Positions 45,613-57,486 of a stretch of 64,000 bases of DNA are shown in pieces. The notes below the pieces were generated by a model. That model did no database searches. It worked only from the letters and a program-made list of their open reading frames with translations, and was not told where the DNA came from. The translations under genes were made by a program, and so were the position numbers. Origin of the DNA: Suillus spraguei (taxonomy: Eukaryota > Basidiomycota > Agaricomycetes > Boletales > Suillaceae); assembly GCA_016800925.1 (NCBI GenBank), contig JABCPU010000280.1:1-64000 (forward strand), given 5' to 3'. Positions within the stretch are counted from its first letter, which is position 1, and each line of letters opens with the position of its first letter.

Positions 45613-48600
45613 TCAGATGTAAATCGGAAGTGTTGGGTTCAATCCCAGCCAGTCAATACCCTCAACAAACTCCTTGTCATCAATCAAGAAATCCTGGGGT
45701 GACAACTAAGCGTCAATCCAATCTCGCATAGAACATCTGAGACGCACCAGAGGGCACTCGACCACTGAACCCCTGACCTGGGAAAGGCGTTCCTTGATAC
45801 GCTGTAGCTGTATTCCTGGTACAACGTGACCAGTCTTAACCTTTGGCAAATAGTTCTGGGTAGTAACCGTCAGACATGCTCGGAGGAAACTCAGACATCG
45901 TTGCTTGCCTCGTACGCAGACCAGGAACGAACAAGGTTAGTGGGCACAGGGCGGAAGACCTCTGTGAAAACCTCGCGATTTATTCTTGCTGTACGATTCC
46001 ATAGTTCCAGGGTGCTGTCTGCTAAGGGATCCGCTACGGCATTGTCTTCCCGCGTCCCGATCTCGTCGTCGTTGGGCACTGGCGCGCATCGCATAAACGA
46101 GGTGACATTTTCCTCGGAATGCAAGACATTCTGAGGCTCGATAAGGCCAAGGTGCTCTGTGTATGTAAGTTAGCCAACACTTAAGTAGGTCCTGCGTTAT
46201 TCTCACCCCGGAAGAGCTTGCGACGTAGAGTAGTCGCAAAGCGTGCAGCCATATATGGATGTCCGTCCATCGTTGAACGTACCATGTCACCATCTTCGAC
46301 AACGAGCGCGATTTCAGAATCTCCATCTCCCTAGAAGGCAAGGGCTGTGAGATTACACATTCCTGTTCAGCAGTAGCCGACCTACCCTTTGACTTCTGTC
46401 ATTAAAATTCGCAGAACCCAGCTATCCCCGATTACAAATCAGCAAAAGACACCGGCCGGTCTCACAGGAAGTACTCACGATAACTCGTCTATCATCAACA
46501 ATCATAACCTTCGAGTGAATATAGAGAAGCTCCGACACGTATCTTTTCGATGAAATTAGCTGTAGGGACAACAACATGCAACAATAGACGCACGCATCTC
46601 GTTCCTCTGCCTCGGAACCATACCAAAGCTCATCACTCAAGCGTGTTCGGTCCAGCAGTCTGTGTTGCGATACAGTATCGGACACATCTTCGTCGCCTCT
46701 GATGTCATCTGAGCCTTTCTCGAATCTCCGGACGATGTCCACTGCCTCATCGTATGAGGCTGGTAGAGGCACCTTCTCCAGCTTCGTCTTGCTCTGGCTT
46801 AAAGACATGCCTTCCTGGGCAGGCTCAGGGACTTTGATGAACACTTCCTTCGGAGTGTCGCCAGAAGTGTAGCGGGGACCTTCCCACTGACGCGCGAGAG
46901 CGACCTGTGCTTCATAGAATGAGACCTTAGAGTTTGCCTCCATCTGGGATATCAACGTTTCTGTTCGACTACGTTTAGAATAGTCCTGCAGTACCATCAA
47001 AGATGTATCTTACTCTGTGGAGCATTAATCCTGTCATAGGCACGTAAGTGATAGAAACGAATGTAGTCCATTCTAATACCCGATCAATAAAACGAACGTA
47101 ATAACAATTACGATGATCATAACTCACGGCTCATAGCCAGCTTTTCGGATCTCTTCATATATACTGTGACCGCCACGATTTATCGTGCGGTACTGTGCTG
47201 CCATGATAATCTTCAGAGAACTATCATTCTTGATATCTCCGGCAAATCCAGGGAGCTCAGGTATAACCACAATGACCTAGTTGTATCGCTCAACAGTCAG
47301 GCGAATAGTGATAAAAGACATCACGGACCTTGAACTTTCGATTATCCTTGGCTGCTCTAATGATCCGCTGGACAATTGCCTTTGCTATTTGGTTCTTCAC
47401 AGGGCCTTCCTCGCGCGTGTTGGAGATGCTGATACATCAAAGGGGATCAGATCACAGGATCGTGCATGTTACTGCTGTACCCACAAGAATTGATTTTCTT
47501 CAGATCAGTCACCAACGTAAATATCTCATTGTGATAATCGTTTAGTAACATCGGAACTTACCAATATAGATGAAATGATTGGCCTCGTTGATCAATTGAA
47601 TGTCTGCACCAAGTTTTAGATAAAAACATGCGACTTGTGCATGGGGAGGACGTACAAGCATTTTGAATGCTATGTTCGGTAAGTACACCGTGGCTCCAGT
47701 CTGAGACACTCCGCACAGCTTGCACGCGGCAAATTCCATGCGGGGGAGCAGTATAAGGCGGGTCGACTTCCTCATCTTCTTCGAGGTGGAAGCGTTGTCG
47801 GAAACGATGACCCATCTCATGCCATTTCTCACGATGTGGATGGCCTGTGAATGATGAGTGTCAAATAGGGTTACTGGCAACCGTATCTACATACGGACGA
47901 CAGCTTCGTTCGGAGCAAGCGCCACATTATGAGGAAGTGCAAGCCAGTCAAATCGGCTGTGGAGTAAGTGGTAAGATTGGATATTTTCGTTTGAAATTAT
48001 TGGACTTACTCATCATGAAGGTACTTGGTATCAACATCAGACTTATAAGCGTCTATCAGATCATCTGACCACGTACCTTTCTACGTTTCACCTCGTTCCA
48101 CCTTTCAACAAAATGCTGGGAAAGATCCAAACAAATAGAACCACATAATGTCATATGAACCTAGTATGTTAAACAAGGGTTACACAATGTGATATGGGAG
48201 CTGAAACGACTTGAAACTTACATCATGCCATGGCATTCTGGGTGTTTCCATGATCGAGACGGAATTGCTAACGTAATTGTCGACATTCTGGAAGTCAAGA
48301 ACACGTGCATTGTTATAATCCTGCCCAGGAAAGAGAGTGCGTGACCAGTCTGTCGGGTGTACGTCTGCGAGAGGGTGATTGTGTGTATCCCAGCGACCAA
48401 AGCAAATGTCAAGTCCTCCAACACATCCGCGGTGGTTGTCGACGACCACAAGCTGTCAGAAATAAGTATGAGGGTTATAATAAACAGACGGGTATGTGCA
48501 TACCTTCTCGTGGTGAGACCAGAATTCCACAGCATCTGCGACTCAAGGTTACGTAAACGTGTTGTCAGTAACTAATTTTTCTCACCTTTGCTTCCAATGT

Positions 48601-49484
48601 GGTCGGGGTGTCGCATACAAGCGATGTTCGGGTGTAAGGCCTCTAACGCGGCCTGCATTATTTGGACTCAGCATCCTCAAGACTAAATAAGGAAACAAAA
48701 GCGCAGACCTTTGTGTGCTTCGAGTTCATCGACATGGTTTGAGTGACCTGAGTTGTATCCAAGCGCTTAATAAGTGTCAAATAATCCTTGGTAAAAACGT
48801 TACCTCTTTATAGACGACAACATATATTTTAACTCCTTGTTGAGCCTTACGTTGAAGTAATCGGTCGAGTCTCCATTGCGGGTGATCTGCGGGTGGTCGT
48901 CTAGGGATGAAATACTTCAGCTATCCAGGGGCCGCAACGGTGGTTTAAGTACTGACCGAAGGTATAACTCAGGTGTGAGCCACCAGTCCTGTAACAGCGC
49001 ATGGGTCTCGAGCTGGCGATGCAATAATTTCGAAGCTACATACCAGTATGAAGATGCACTCCTTTGCACTGTCGAGTATCTCAGACAATGCGTACATGTA
49101 GTCGTGACCATCGATGTGCCTGAAAGGTCTCTGAACATCCGAATCAGCCATATGAACGACAACGTACCATTTGATAGCATTATCTGCTCTCTGATCCGCA
49201 AAGCTATCGAAACGGTGACTGGCATTGATCTGTGCTCGAATTTCATCGTCTAGTTTCTCCTCTGGCTTATCGTGACGCCCTGACCAGTCGAATAAGATAA
49301 GTCAAGGCTAAATGCGGTGCTTATTGTGCTCACTATTAGGATCGAGGATTCCTGTGGTGAGAAATTATCATAAGGGGTCGGGTCTCAGGAGTAACTTGGA
49401 CGCACCTATGATCTGATCCCTTGTCCTTTCAATACCCTCCGGGAGCCGCTCTGCATAGTCTAAGACCTTGTCAATGAAATCCAT
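45613..49484 (-). CDS. PLD1: Phospholipase D (PLD1/Spo14 catalytic core, no PX-PH region)
   Basis: Hydrolyses phosphatidylcholine to phosphatidic acid. Start MDFIDKVLDYAERLPEGIER at 49484. Then DGHDYMYALSEILDSAKECIFIL followed by DWWLTPELYLR; the first HKD motif HHEKLVVVDN, formed across an intron (about 48430-48510); GLDICFGRWDTHNHPLADVHP and RMPWHDV; a long insert; the second HKD motif IHSKVMIVDD (about 46485-46515); and the C-terminus GIDWLGLNPTLPIYI-stop at 45613. Many introns. The N-terminus goes almost directly into the catalytic core, so the PX and PH domains of yeast Spo14 are missing. Tandem with NIK1, same strand. Confidence 0.9.
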
Positions 49485-50479
49485 GTCGACTTGATAAAAT
49501 TTTGTACAAATTACTGTCTAGTATGAAGGAAATCTTATATATGGCCACTTATAGCCACCGTGCGAATATTTACTGCGCGCATAGGACAGCCAAGTTGACA
49601 TATCTAGATACCGCAAGACTACTAATGATGAGTGCAACTAAACTGTTAGCTGACTTCCCCTGACAAAAACAACGCGCATATCCGCATAACCGGTGTACTA
49701 ATCTGGAAGCCGAAAGACACGGGCGTGCTGCGGACGTGTACAGTACTACAGCAGTAGATGCTGAAACACCGCTACATTCTTCTGTTGTCACTGGGAAGAG
49801 AGAGATGAGACAGAAGCGAAAGAAGCTAGCGCAACGCGCAGATGACGAAGGTAGGGTTATGCCAGTAGTACTGTCACCCGGTGCACAGCATTGATTTAAT
49901 AATGATAATATTAAGGCACTCCTGCTTGGTAGGTGCTAGAAAGCTCCGAGTCCAATGCGGTCCTCACTTTCCTGTCCCAATCCTGTCCTGTCCAAAACTT
50001 CGGCATTGGCTTTTCCGACGCAAAGCTGCGGGCACCGCCGGACCATAAGCTCGAGGTATCGTCCCCCGAGTGGCCTTTTTGTCTCGGTTCATTGATAGCC
50101 TTTTATGTTCTACCGTGAACGACACGAAGATCTTCAGACTGTGAGATAAAGTCGGGATATAGGCTACTAAACTTCAATTCAACAGGCGAGTTCACTCCAT
50201 ATAAATTACAATTGTTCGTAATCTTGACCCTAGCGCCCCGGCTTACACCGCAAGTTGCCGCTCGACACAGCATTATTCATTTGCGAATGTCTTCCACTAT
50301 CGAACGGAGTGGTCGTAAGTAGGAGCTCAAGCCTGCAACATTTGCAATGACAGTTCCACATGGTATGCAATCAGTTAAGGTTGACGCGCAAGACTAATCC
50401 AGGGCAGCTCGTGCACATGTCGTTTTTCACAGGTTTTGACGTGGGGTTCCCTGCCATTCAACGGTTCACATGCACATCC
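49485..50479. other. No supported gene
   Basis: Upstream of PLD1. Short frames only, no recognisable domain or repeat. Confidence 0.4.
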
Positions 50480-50860
50480 CGGCCCGATATGTCTTGTAAA
50501 CTTCTGTCCAAATATTTTGGTATTTGGATTTACGAGGGGGGCAGTTTTTCATGCAACCACTCTCGTTCTTCGGCAGGTTCTTCAAGGAGTATAGACGAGG
50601 GTAGGATTGTAGGAATGCTGTGTTACTAAGTGTCACACCGAGTGTGTGGGACGGAGAAGGACACACAGTTCTGCTTCGGTTTTGTGCGCACTAAGTCTGC
50701 AGTTACCTTTAGAAAAGATTCAACAGGAAACAGAGTTCACTCACGGTATTCCATCCTGCAGAGGGTCCCGCTTGTCTACAGGGCATTGAATTCCTCCTAG
50801 GGAACATCGAAAGATGCGCTGCCTTTGGCCCTGTATTCTGTTGACTGGTCAATGGTAGGG
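50480..50860 (-). pseudogene. Diverged fragment of the NUP107 5' part
   Basis: Same orientation as the full gene at 60.9-63.7 kb. Matches by eye include CATGCAACCACTCTCGTTC against CATGAAGCCATTCTCGTAC (63240), and TTCACTCACGGTATTCCATCCTGCAGAG against TTACTCACGGCATTACAGCCTGGAG (63430), with TTGAATTCCTCCTAGG against TCGAGTTCCTCTTGAG. On the minus strand this is the exon region around REWLHE and the intron-exon border after it. Neither end of the gene is present and frames are broken. Confidence 0.6.
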
Positions 50861-51387
50861 TGACATCGACGAGAGTGACAATGTTTCTGGAATACGTTGG
50901 CCCATAATGTTTTGACATTTCCTCAGACATAGAGGTGATTAAATTGGTCGAACATCGAAAACGCCTGTCTACCCCTGCCTGACAGTCAAGGTCTGAGCAT
51001 CTTTGAGCAAAAGAACGTACTGATGAAGAGACATTGTCAGCTAATCATGCTCGTACACTATGATGTGCCGTGCATTTGTCCATGAACCCTCGAGCCCCTC
51101 CCTGTCACGGTGATTGTGTTGCAAACTTTCTCTAGATCGGCCCGTCGCACAGCCCGAACCGTTCGGAAACTGTAACGGCCGGTCCTTCATAGGTGGAAAT
51201 CAGCGATGCGGCATCAGACCTGCATGCCCGGAAGACAATATTCCACAACTTCTCGGCTTGTGTACTGCCACATTTCATGCACGTACTTAACTAGCTAGTC
51301 TTAGTCCTTCTAAGATCTCATCTAAATGAGAATCTTTTCGACCTTTCAACATGTCTCATTTACCACGAGGATACTCTGCGACGAGGT

Positions 51388-52880
51388 TTAGAGTTTTGTG
51401 CCACGCAGTTGTGCAAAAAATGGGTGTTGAGGAGCCTGTGTAGGTAATTTGACAACAACATTTAAAATCGAACGGCACTTTCCAACAATTGACCCAGTCG
51501 ATTCAGGCGATGTCAGTTCCATTTTTGTCAGCTCGCGAAGTTGATTGCACTTGTCAAGTACCGGTGAAGGGAAGTCAGAAGGAAGTCGGTGAATTAATGC
51601 TTGAGTGAGAATAACGAAACAAGAAATCTGCCAGGTCAAAGGGTATTCTAAACATGACTCAGTATGTGAGTAACAACGCGGCGTACATGCAACAATCCTC
51701 GGCGCCGGGCCCTCATACTAGCCATGGAACCGGTCCACTGGGAATCAGTTGGATTAACTGAGACTTGACCAGCGCATATGTAAATCGCACGATGTACACG
51801 AGGAATGCACGCGCCGTAACGGTGTCGATGCAGCTACACGCGTGCTAGTTTGAGGTCTTGGACAGTTACGTTGAAGTTTGATATCCCGAAAACAACCTGA
51901 CGTGTTTCGTCAATAGTGCAAACACATCGGATCCCAACTCATGCAAAGGCACTGCTTCATGTTCGAGATCCTACAACCCTTCCCCGCACTAAGTCATCAC
52001 GTCTCTCAATGATGCCTTATCGATGCATCCCCAGACCACGGCCGAAAACACGCAGTGAACGGTTTGGGTGCGCAATGATGCCATCCACGAAGGTCATTTA
52101 TCAATCGGGTTCTCCGGGTCCTGAGTGACCTTGGACGACCACAAGAGGAGCGCAACGTTGATGAAGATCGAACGGTCCGCTATGTGTCACCCGGGGCAGA
52201 TTGTTTTCCAGCAAGGCTCCACTCAGTCTGATATTAAGTAAGGCCATACTTGCATCCAAAGTTATATATGAAGGTCGTCCCGAATTTTGCTATCACTGTC
52301 GAACTACCTCTCGAGATCGAACTTGAGGTAGACACTCGGATCACATGAGACTGCCCTGTTAAAGGGCGATTAGTACATTCTTCACTAAAATGCATACTAT
52401 TCTGTACCAATGGTCGCCAAAGACGATAGCGCTCTCAGGAATACACACGCCCTTCTGCTCGAGCGGCCACAAGAAACAAAGAAATCGTGCCGGAGTACTG
52501 GAAGCTTGATACCACAGTGAACGGATCCAAGAGTTGTCACAAGTCTCCAGCGAAGATACTCCAGCGTGAACTCCTCGATCTGCGGGAGCGAATTGTAATC
52601 GTCGAATGTGGGAGCTGTAACGGCCAGGTTGAGATTCGGTCTGTCGAGTGGAACATCCTCTAAATGTCTAAGCGCAAATGCGATGAATTCAAGGGAAGCA
52701 GAGAGGAATGAAGCTGAGGACGGTGAACGCGCAGCATAGTAGTCCTGTTATGTATCTTAGACGAGCTGACAGAAGGCGGTTTAAACTGACCACATTAATG
52801 GGAGAACAAAATTATCGAGGCATCTTGGAACATATTTGAAATTAAATTATTCGGACGCACTATAAGCTTCTATAGCAGCT
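51388..52880 (-). CDS. Unrecognised, possibly degenerate coding region
   Basis: A 115-codon stop-free stretch at about 52390-52755 (minus) follows an acceptor CATAACAG. It reads DYYAARSPSSASFLSASLEF, ALRHLEDVPLDRPNLNL and IEEFTLEYLRWRL, with protein-like composition. An upstream exon ending FVLPLM (about 52785-52840) fits its phase. A separate frame, 51388-51639, encodes TQALIHRLPSDFPSPVLDKC and VLNV-type hydrophobic sequence. It is not clear that these belong together. I recognise no domain, and start and stop codons are unresolved. Confidence 0.3.
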
Positions 52881-53079
52881 AGTGAGCGGAGATCCATTTG
52901 AAGATCAATATGAAAAACGCACCTGCGCTGACTCCTTGGTCAACCTAGTCCAACTCCTGTTTGACGAGGTGTGTCCTACCACTGGTGGCGAACTCCCGTC
53001 GCATTGTTATTTGCATCACAGGAAGTCTAACACATCGGGTTCACGCGCCTAGTTGAACTCATCAACTTCATGGACTTAA

Positions 53080-53639
53080 CGTTGCATGGTAAGTAAAAAA
53101 GCAAGTAAAATGCGTTTACCAACTTTGTCAAGATACAAGTTACAAGAAAGAGAAGAAGACCATCGACTCAGACTCTCGGAGGCGGTGCCGAACGGGCTAA
53201 ACACACTGGCCATAAATTATCACAACATTCTTTGCAGAAATCGTGAACTTTTGAAGTATGATCAAATCGTGTTCCTGGTGTTGCACTACCCATTCAGATC
53301 CGACTCTTCGACTTGTCATGATGATTTGCAGGGGTAGAGCTCGTTAGCTTTGATATTATAGTCGATTGGTAGCCGCCGTGGACCGCCGCGGCAGCCGGGA
53401 CACTGAACTTGACTGGCGCTCAGCTTATCATCTCCTCTCACAGGTTTCTGCCACTTCACTGATCAGATTTGAACTATGAATGTGCGTGCGCTTTGCGGTC
53501 CAATCATCTATGGGGATTTTGTACTAATGAAAGGTGGATAATCTTAGTAATAGTGTCGTCTCCGCCCACTTACGCTCGTCGACTTCATCCTCCTTGTGTT
53601 TCTACCGGTCCTCGTATAACTTAATTGTGGTATCATAGC
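53080..53639. repeat. Upstream arm of a segmental duplication (copy A)
   Basis: Matches 59880-60460 in order and orientation, for example GAGCTCGTTAGCTTT, AGTCGATTGG..., CTCAGCTTATC and TCTCCTCTCACAGGTTTCT, ending just before the TPR start codon. It contains what was probably the first exon or leader and promoter of the TPR-CHAT gene. Similarity continues more weakly left of 53080 (AGGAAGTCTAACACAT against 59815). Confidence 0.7.
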
Positions 53640-55645
53640 ATGACCGACGATGTGGAGGGGTGTCGAGAAGCCTTGAAGAGATGTCCCCTCGGCCATTCTG
53701 ATCGATTATTGTCTCTCAACGATCTCGCCGCCAGCCTTAGAGACAGATTCTGGGAGCGGGTCCAGTCTGACCTTGATGAGAGCATCGAGCATCCATCGGG
53801 ATGCACTGCTTCTTCGTCCTCTCGGACATCCTGATCGATCACAGTCTCTCAATAATCTCGCCGTCAGCCTTGGAGACAGATTCGAGTAGCACGGCGTCCA
53901 ATCTGACCTTGATGAGAGCATCGAGCTCCATCGGGATGCACTGCTCCTTCGTCCTCTCGGTCATCCTGATCGATCAATTTCTCTCAACAATCTCGCCGCC
54001 AGCCTTGGAGACAGATTCCGGCAGCGGGGCGTCCAGTCTGACCTTGATGAAACATTCAGGCTGTTTCCACAACTCTCCAATATCTCTCACGCGGTCTCTC
54101 GTGCTGATCTTGCTGCTGCTAAATCATGGATCATCTTTGCTGAGGAGACAAACCATAGTTCTGCATTGGTTGCATATCAAACTGCACTGAAATTCCTAGA
54201 TCAGCATGTCACTCTTTTGTCATCTTCGTCACGTCATTTCGATGCTGTGAAGATGGCCACGGCTTCGCTTGCTGTTGACGCTTTCTTGTGCAGCATTCGT
54301 CATGGTAAGCTGAAAATTGCCGTGGAACTAGTAGAGCAAGGCCGTGCAGTATTCTGGACCCGGTTGGCACGCTTCCGCACAACCCTTGATGAACTTTCTG
54401 TCGCTCGTAACACCGGCACAGCCTTGGCAGAAGAGTTCAAGCAGCTGAGCTTTGGCCTTCGTAAGGTGTTCGATCAATCTGCAGAAGACCACTCTCCGCA
54501 AATCTGCCAACTGAACATGCAATGGGATGATGTGGTTTCACGCATCCGCATGCTTCCCGACTTTTCTCGGTTTCTCCTCCCTCCCCTTTTCTCCGACCGA
54601 CAGAAGGCGTCTCAAGAAGGTCCGATCATTATCACAAATGCTAGCCAGTACAGCTGTGACGCCTTGATTGTCCTCAGTGATCAAGATCCTGTCCACGTTC
54701 CAATTGATATCACGCGATCTGGGGTCTCTGAGTTGTCCTCCGAATTTCAGTCCGTCGCAGAGCAATTTGGTTGTTCAGATCGTCAGAATAAGCTTGTGGG
54801 CATCCTCCGGAAGCTTTGGCATGATATTGTTGACCCCGTGGTCGAAGCCCTCAGTGTTGAGTATTCACCCTGGCTCACGTATCTGGCGGTGTCCCACCGC
54901 TGAATTCACTTTGCTTCCTTTGCATGCAGCAGGACCCTACGAGAGGGGGAGAGACAACTTGTCACAGATTTACATCTCCTCTTATACCCCCACTTTGGCG
55001 ACACTTATTCGTGCGAGAAAACAGGTTTCGCAACATTCATCCTCGCAACATTTTGTTGCCATCGGTCAAGGCAACCCTGGAAAAGGGAAGGAGCTCAAAT
55101 GTGTCGCCCCCGAGCTAGCTGTCGTAGCTGAGCGTCTCAAACCCGTTGTCTCGTCCTTCACATCGCTTGAGGACAGTGACGCAACGGTGCAGGGTGCGCT
55201 TGATGCACTAAACCATAATCAGTGGCTTCATCTAGCCTGCCATGGGATGCCGAATCGACAACAATCATTCGAGTCTTCATTTGCCATGCGCGACGGGCCG
55301 TTGATGATTAAGGACATAATCCTATCTAACTGGCACAATCCGGAGTTTGCATTCTTATCGGCTTGCCATACCACTGTAGGCGATGAGAAGAGTCTCGACG
55401 AGTCTATCCATCTCGCTGCAGCTATGCAATTCTCCGGATTTCGCAGCGTGATTGGTTCCATGTGGTCTGTAGATGACGAGATTGCACGGCAGGTCGTATC
55501 TGCTTTTTACGAGAAATTGATCGATGATTCAGGGAGATTGGACTGCACGCGGGCTGCAGTGGCGTTGCACAGGGCTGTAAAGAAATTGCGGCGTAACAAT
55601 GTTCCACTGGAACAGCAGATTGTATTTGTTCACATAGGTGTCTAG
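53640..55645 (+). CDS. TPR-CHAT protein (caspase-like CHAT domain), frameshifted
   Basis: Tetratricopeptide repeats followed by a CHAT domain, the caspase/separase-related peptidase fold. Start MTDDVEGCREALKRC at 53640; then about three near-identical 42-residue TPR units of the type GHPDRS...SLNNLAASLGDRF...QSDLDESIEL (53690-54050); a helical linker (AKSWIIFAEETNHSS to 54900); and CHAT with FTLLPLHAAGPY, the catalytic His in LHLACHG (55241-55243), the catalytic Cys in AFLSACHT (55364-55366), then SLDESIHLAAAMQFSGFRSVIGSMWSVDD and a C-terminal HIGV. Frame shifts near 53785-54040 and at about 54865 need single bases. Proteins of this family are numerous in mushroom genomes; a role in self/non-self or cell-death signalling is inferred from bacterial TPR-CHAT proteases that activate gasdermins. 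Confidence 0.85.
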
Positions 55646-55894
55646 CTTGATGTTCTATTCGCTACTTTATTGTATTTTTCCTAGATCTCATTTGTCTATG
55701 TATCTGCACGATACTTCTCTCCTATGCATTGTGTACGCCAATCACGTCTTATGATACAAGCTCGCTATACTTGCTTTTATGCATTGCTTTCTGCAAATGC
55801 GACTCATGAACGACGATACACAGGCATGGTGTGCTTTATATGTCCTTTGTCTAGTATAGTTACCCATGGACTTGCGTGACTCTTCTTCTGTTTG

Positions 55895-56570
55895 TCACTG
55901 AGTATTTGTGTCATATAGAATGCAGAGATCATCGATCTTATTAGACGGCAGAAGGCAAGCCACAACCTCGTAGCCCATCAAGGTCGCAATTGCAGCAAGG
56001 TCGTCCCATAAAGAAAGAGAACAAATATATCAAAAATGCGTGATTACAATAGAATGATCTTAGAAGGATCCGGTCCATCCCCTTCAAACCCAGCTATCGT
56101 CGCCTGGCGTAGTATCAAGGTACTTCCCGAGCCTTCGGCCATCAACACGCAAGAAATCATCACACAGCTTGTACCTCGAATCCGCAACACTGTCAGCAAG
56201 CTCCAATAGGCGCTTCAGATTCCTGCCCAAAATATGCAGGTAATACATATGAATATATGCATATTCTGGAACATGCTCTCGAGGAGCGTATAGCATGACA
56301 TGCAGTCTCAGTATAAGCTCGGGGACGTAACGTGAGTTAGCTTGCGGGAACGGCGATATCCTGTCTCGTCCAGCATCATCTAATCGAGGGTGAGTACTTT
56401 GACGACAGTATCGTAAGCCAGGTCGATAAGTTCCTTGTAGTCGCTTAGCCAAGCGGCCCTGGTGTTACGGTCCATGGTCAACACCTCCAGACTCTGGCAC
56501 TCAACGACGCGGTCAAGATTGTCCCAGATCGTGAAGAACTGTAGTGAAGGTATTCCAACCATGTCTTTTC
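55895..56570 (-). pseudogene. NUP107 3'-end copy (duplication copy A)
   Basis: Minus-strand match to the C-terminus of the full gene: QFFTIWDNLDRVVECQSLEV, AAWLSDYKELIDLAYDTVVKVLT, YVPELILRLHVMLYAPREHVPEYAY and RNLKRLLELADSVADSRYKL followed by FLRVDGRRLGKYLD, then a broken frame before the stop. The 3' flank (55895-56080) also matches 60690-60870. Upstream of 56570 the similarity ends, so only about the last 150 codons are present. Confidence 0.8.
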
Positions 56571-57486
56571 ACAGCTTCTTTGATGGTGGCTCCAGAGACT
56601 TCGACACCCATCGTCTGACATAGCATATCATGGTGTAGTTCTGACAGAACTTCCATGTCTGGAGTGCGCTCGATAGATACTAATAAAGGAGTTAAGGCAC
56701 TGCATAATTGATTTACTTACTGAGACATCTGCTGCTGTGAGCAGACGTGAACGTCCAATTTCCAAAGGTCTTCGAATAACGGAGCCCATGAGACGAGAGA
56801 GCCGAAGAAGTCAGCAGTTCGTGTGAGCAGCTTGTGCTATGCCACTGGATTCCCTATGGTCAGACATAGTCACCCATTATTGCTGATGGCGGTTTCCAGG
56901 TATCATGGCATGGCAGGAGTATGTACTACAATTGTGTCAGGTAGCCACTTTGTGCGCCCAAACATTGTAACAAGTGGTACCCTTTTGTAAGTTTTGTTTG
57001 TCGTCTTCCAGAAGCAAATAAAAGCGAACAAAATCATATTCGATGTATCGATATGAAGGAACTGGCCAATGCCGATGGGATAACAAACCTATTGGAAATT
57101 ATCTAAACAACTGGGAATCTATATATGTCTGTTTCAATGCTATCCAAGACTTTGGAATGGCAATGACCCACGAGTTTTCAGACAACGGTGACTAAGCGAC
57201 AAGGTCGCCGACTCCCACAAAATGTGGAGGAGCGAAGTTCTGCAGTACCATTTCTCTGAAAATGCTCGTGTCATAACTAATATACATGTCAGTTTCAAGG
57301 CTATTCAAGACTTTCCAATGAAAAGCGGCGTGGGCAAAGACCAACCAGCACCTTCTACAGCCCTAAAGATACTGACTATTTATTCATTTGAGTGGAGTCA
57401 GTGGACAGGTACGTAGGAACATCAGGTGGTCCGTATACTGCTTTGCGTCTGAAAAATGATGCTTCGTATACTTTGGCAATCCCATA
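56571..57486. other. No supported gene; weak internal repeat
   Basis: Gene-free. Two similar 45-bp segments (about 57120-57165 and 57270-57320, around TTTCAA-GCTAT-CAAGACTTT-CCAATG) form a loose repeat. A minus frame near 56640-56870 is not recognised. Confidence 0.4.

Noticed and set aside
45605..45665. tRNA-like segment on the plus strand, with GGGTTCAATCCC resembling a T arm and GTAAATC resembling a Tyr anticodon loop
   Set aside because: The minus strand reads through it as the conserved phospholipase D C-terminus (GIDWLGLNPTLPIYI-stop), the T loop has only six bases, and no D arm or acceptor pairing exists.
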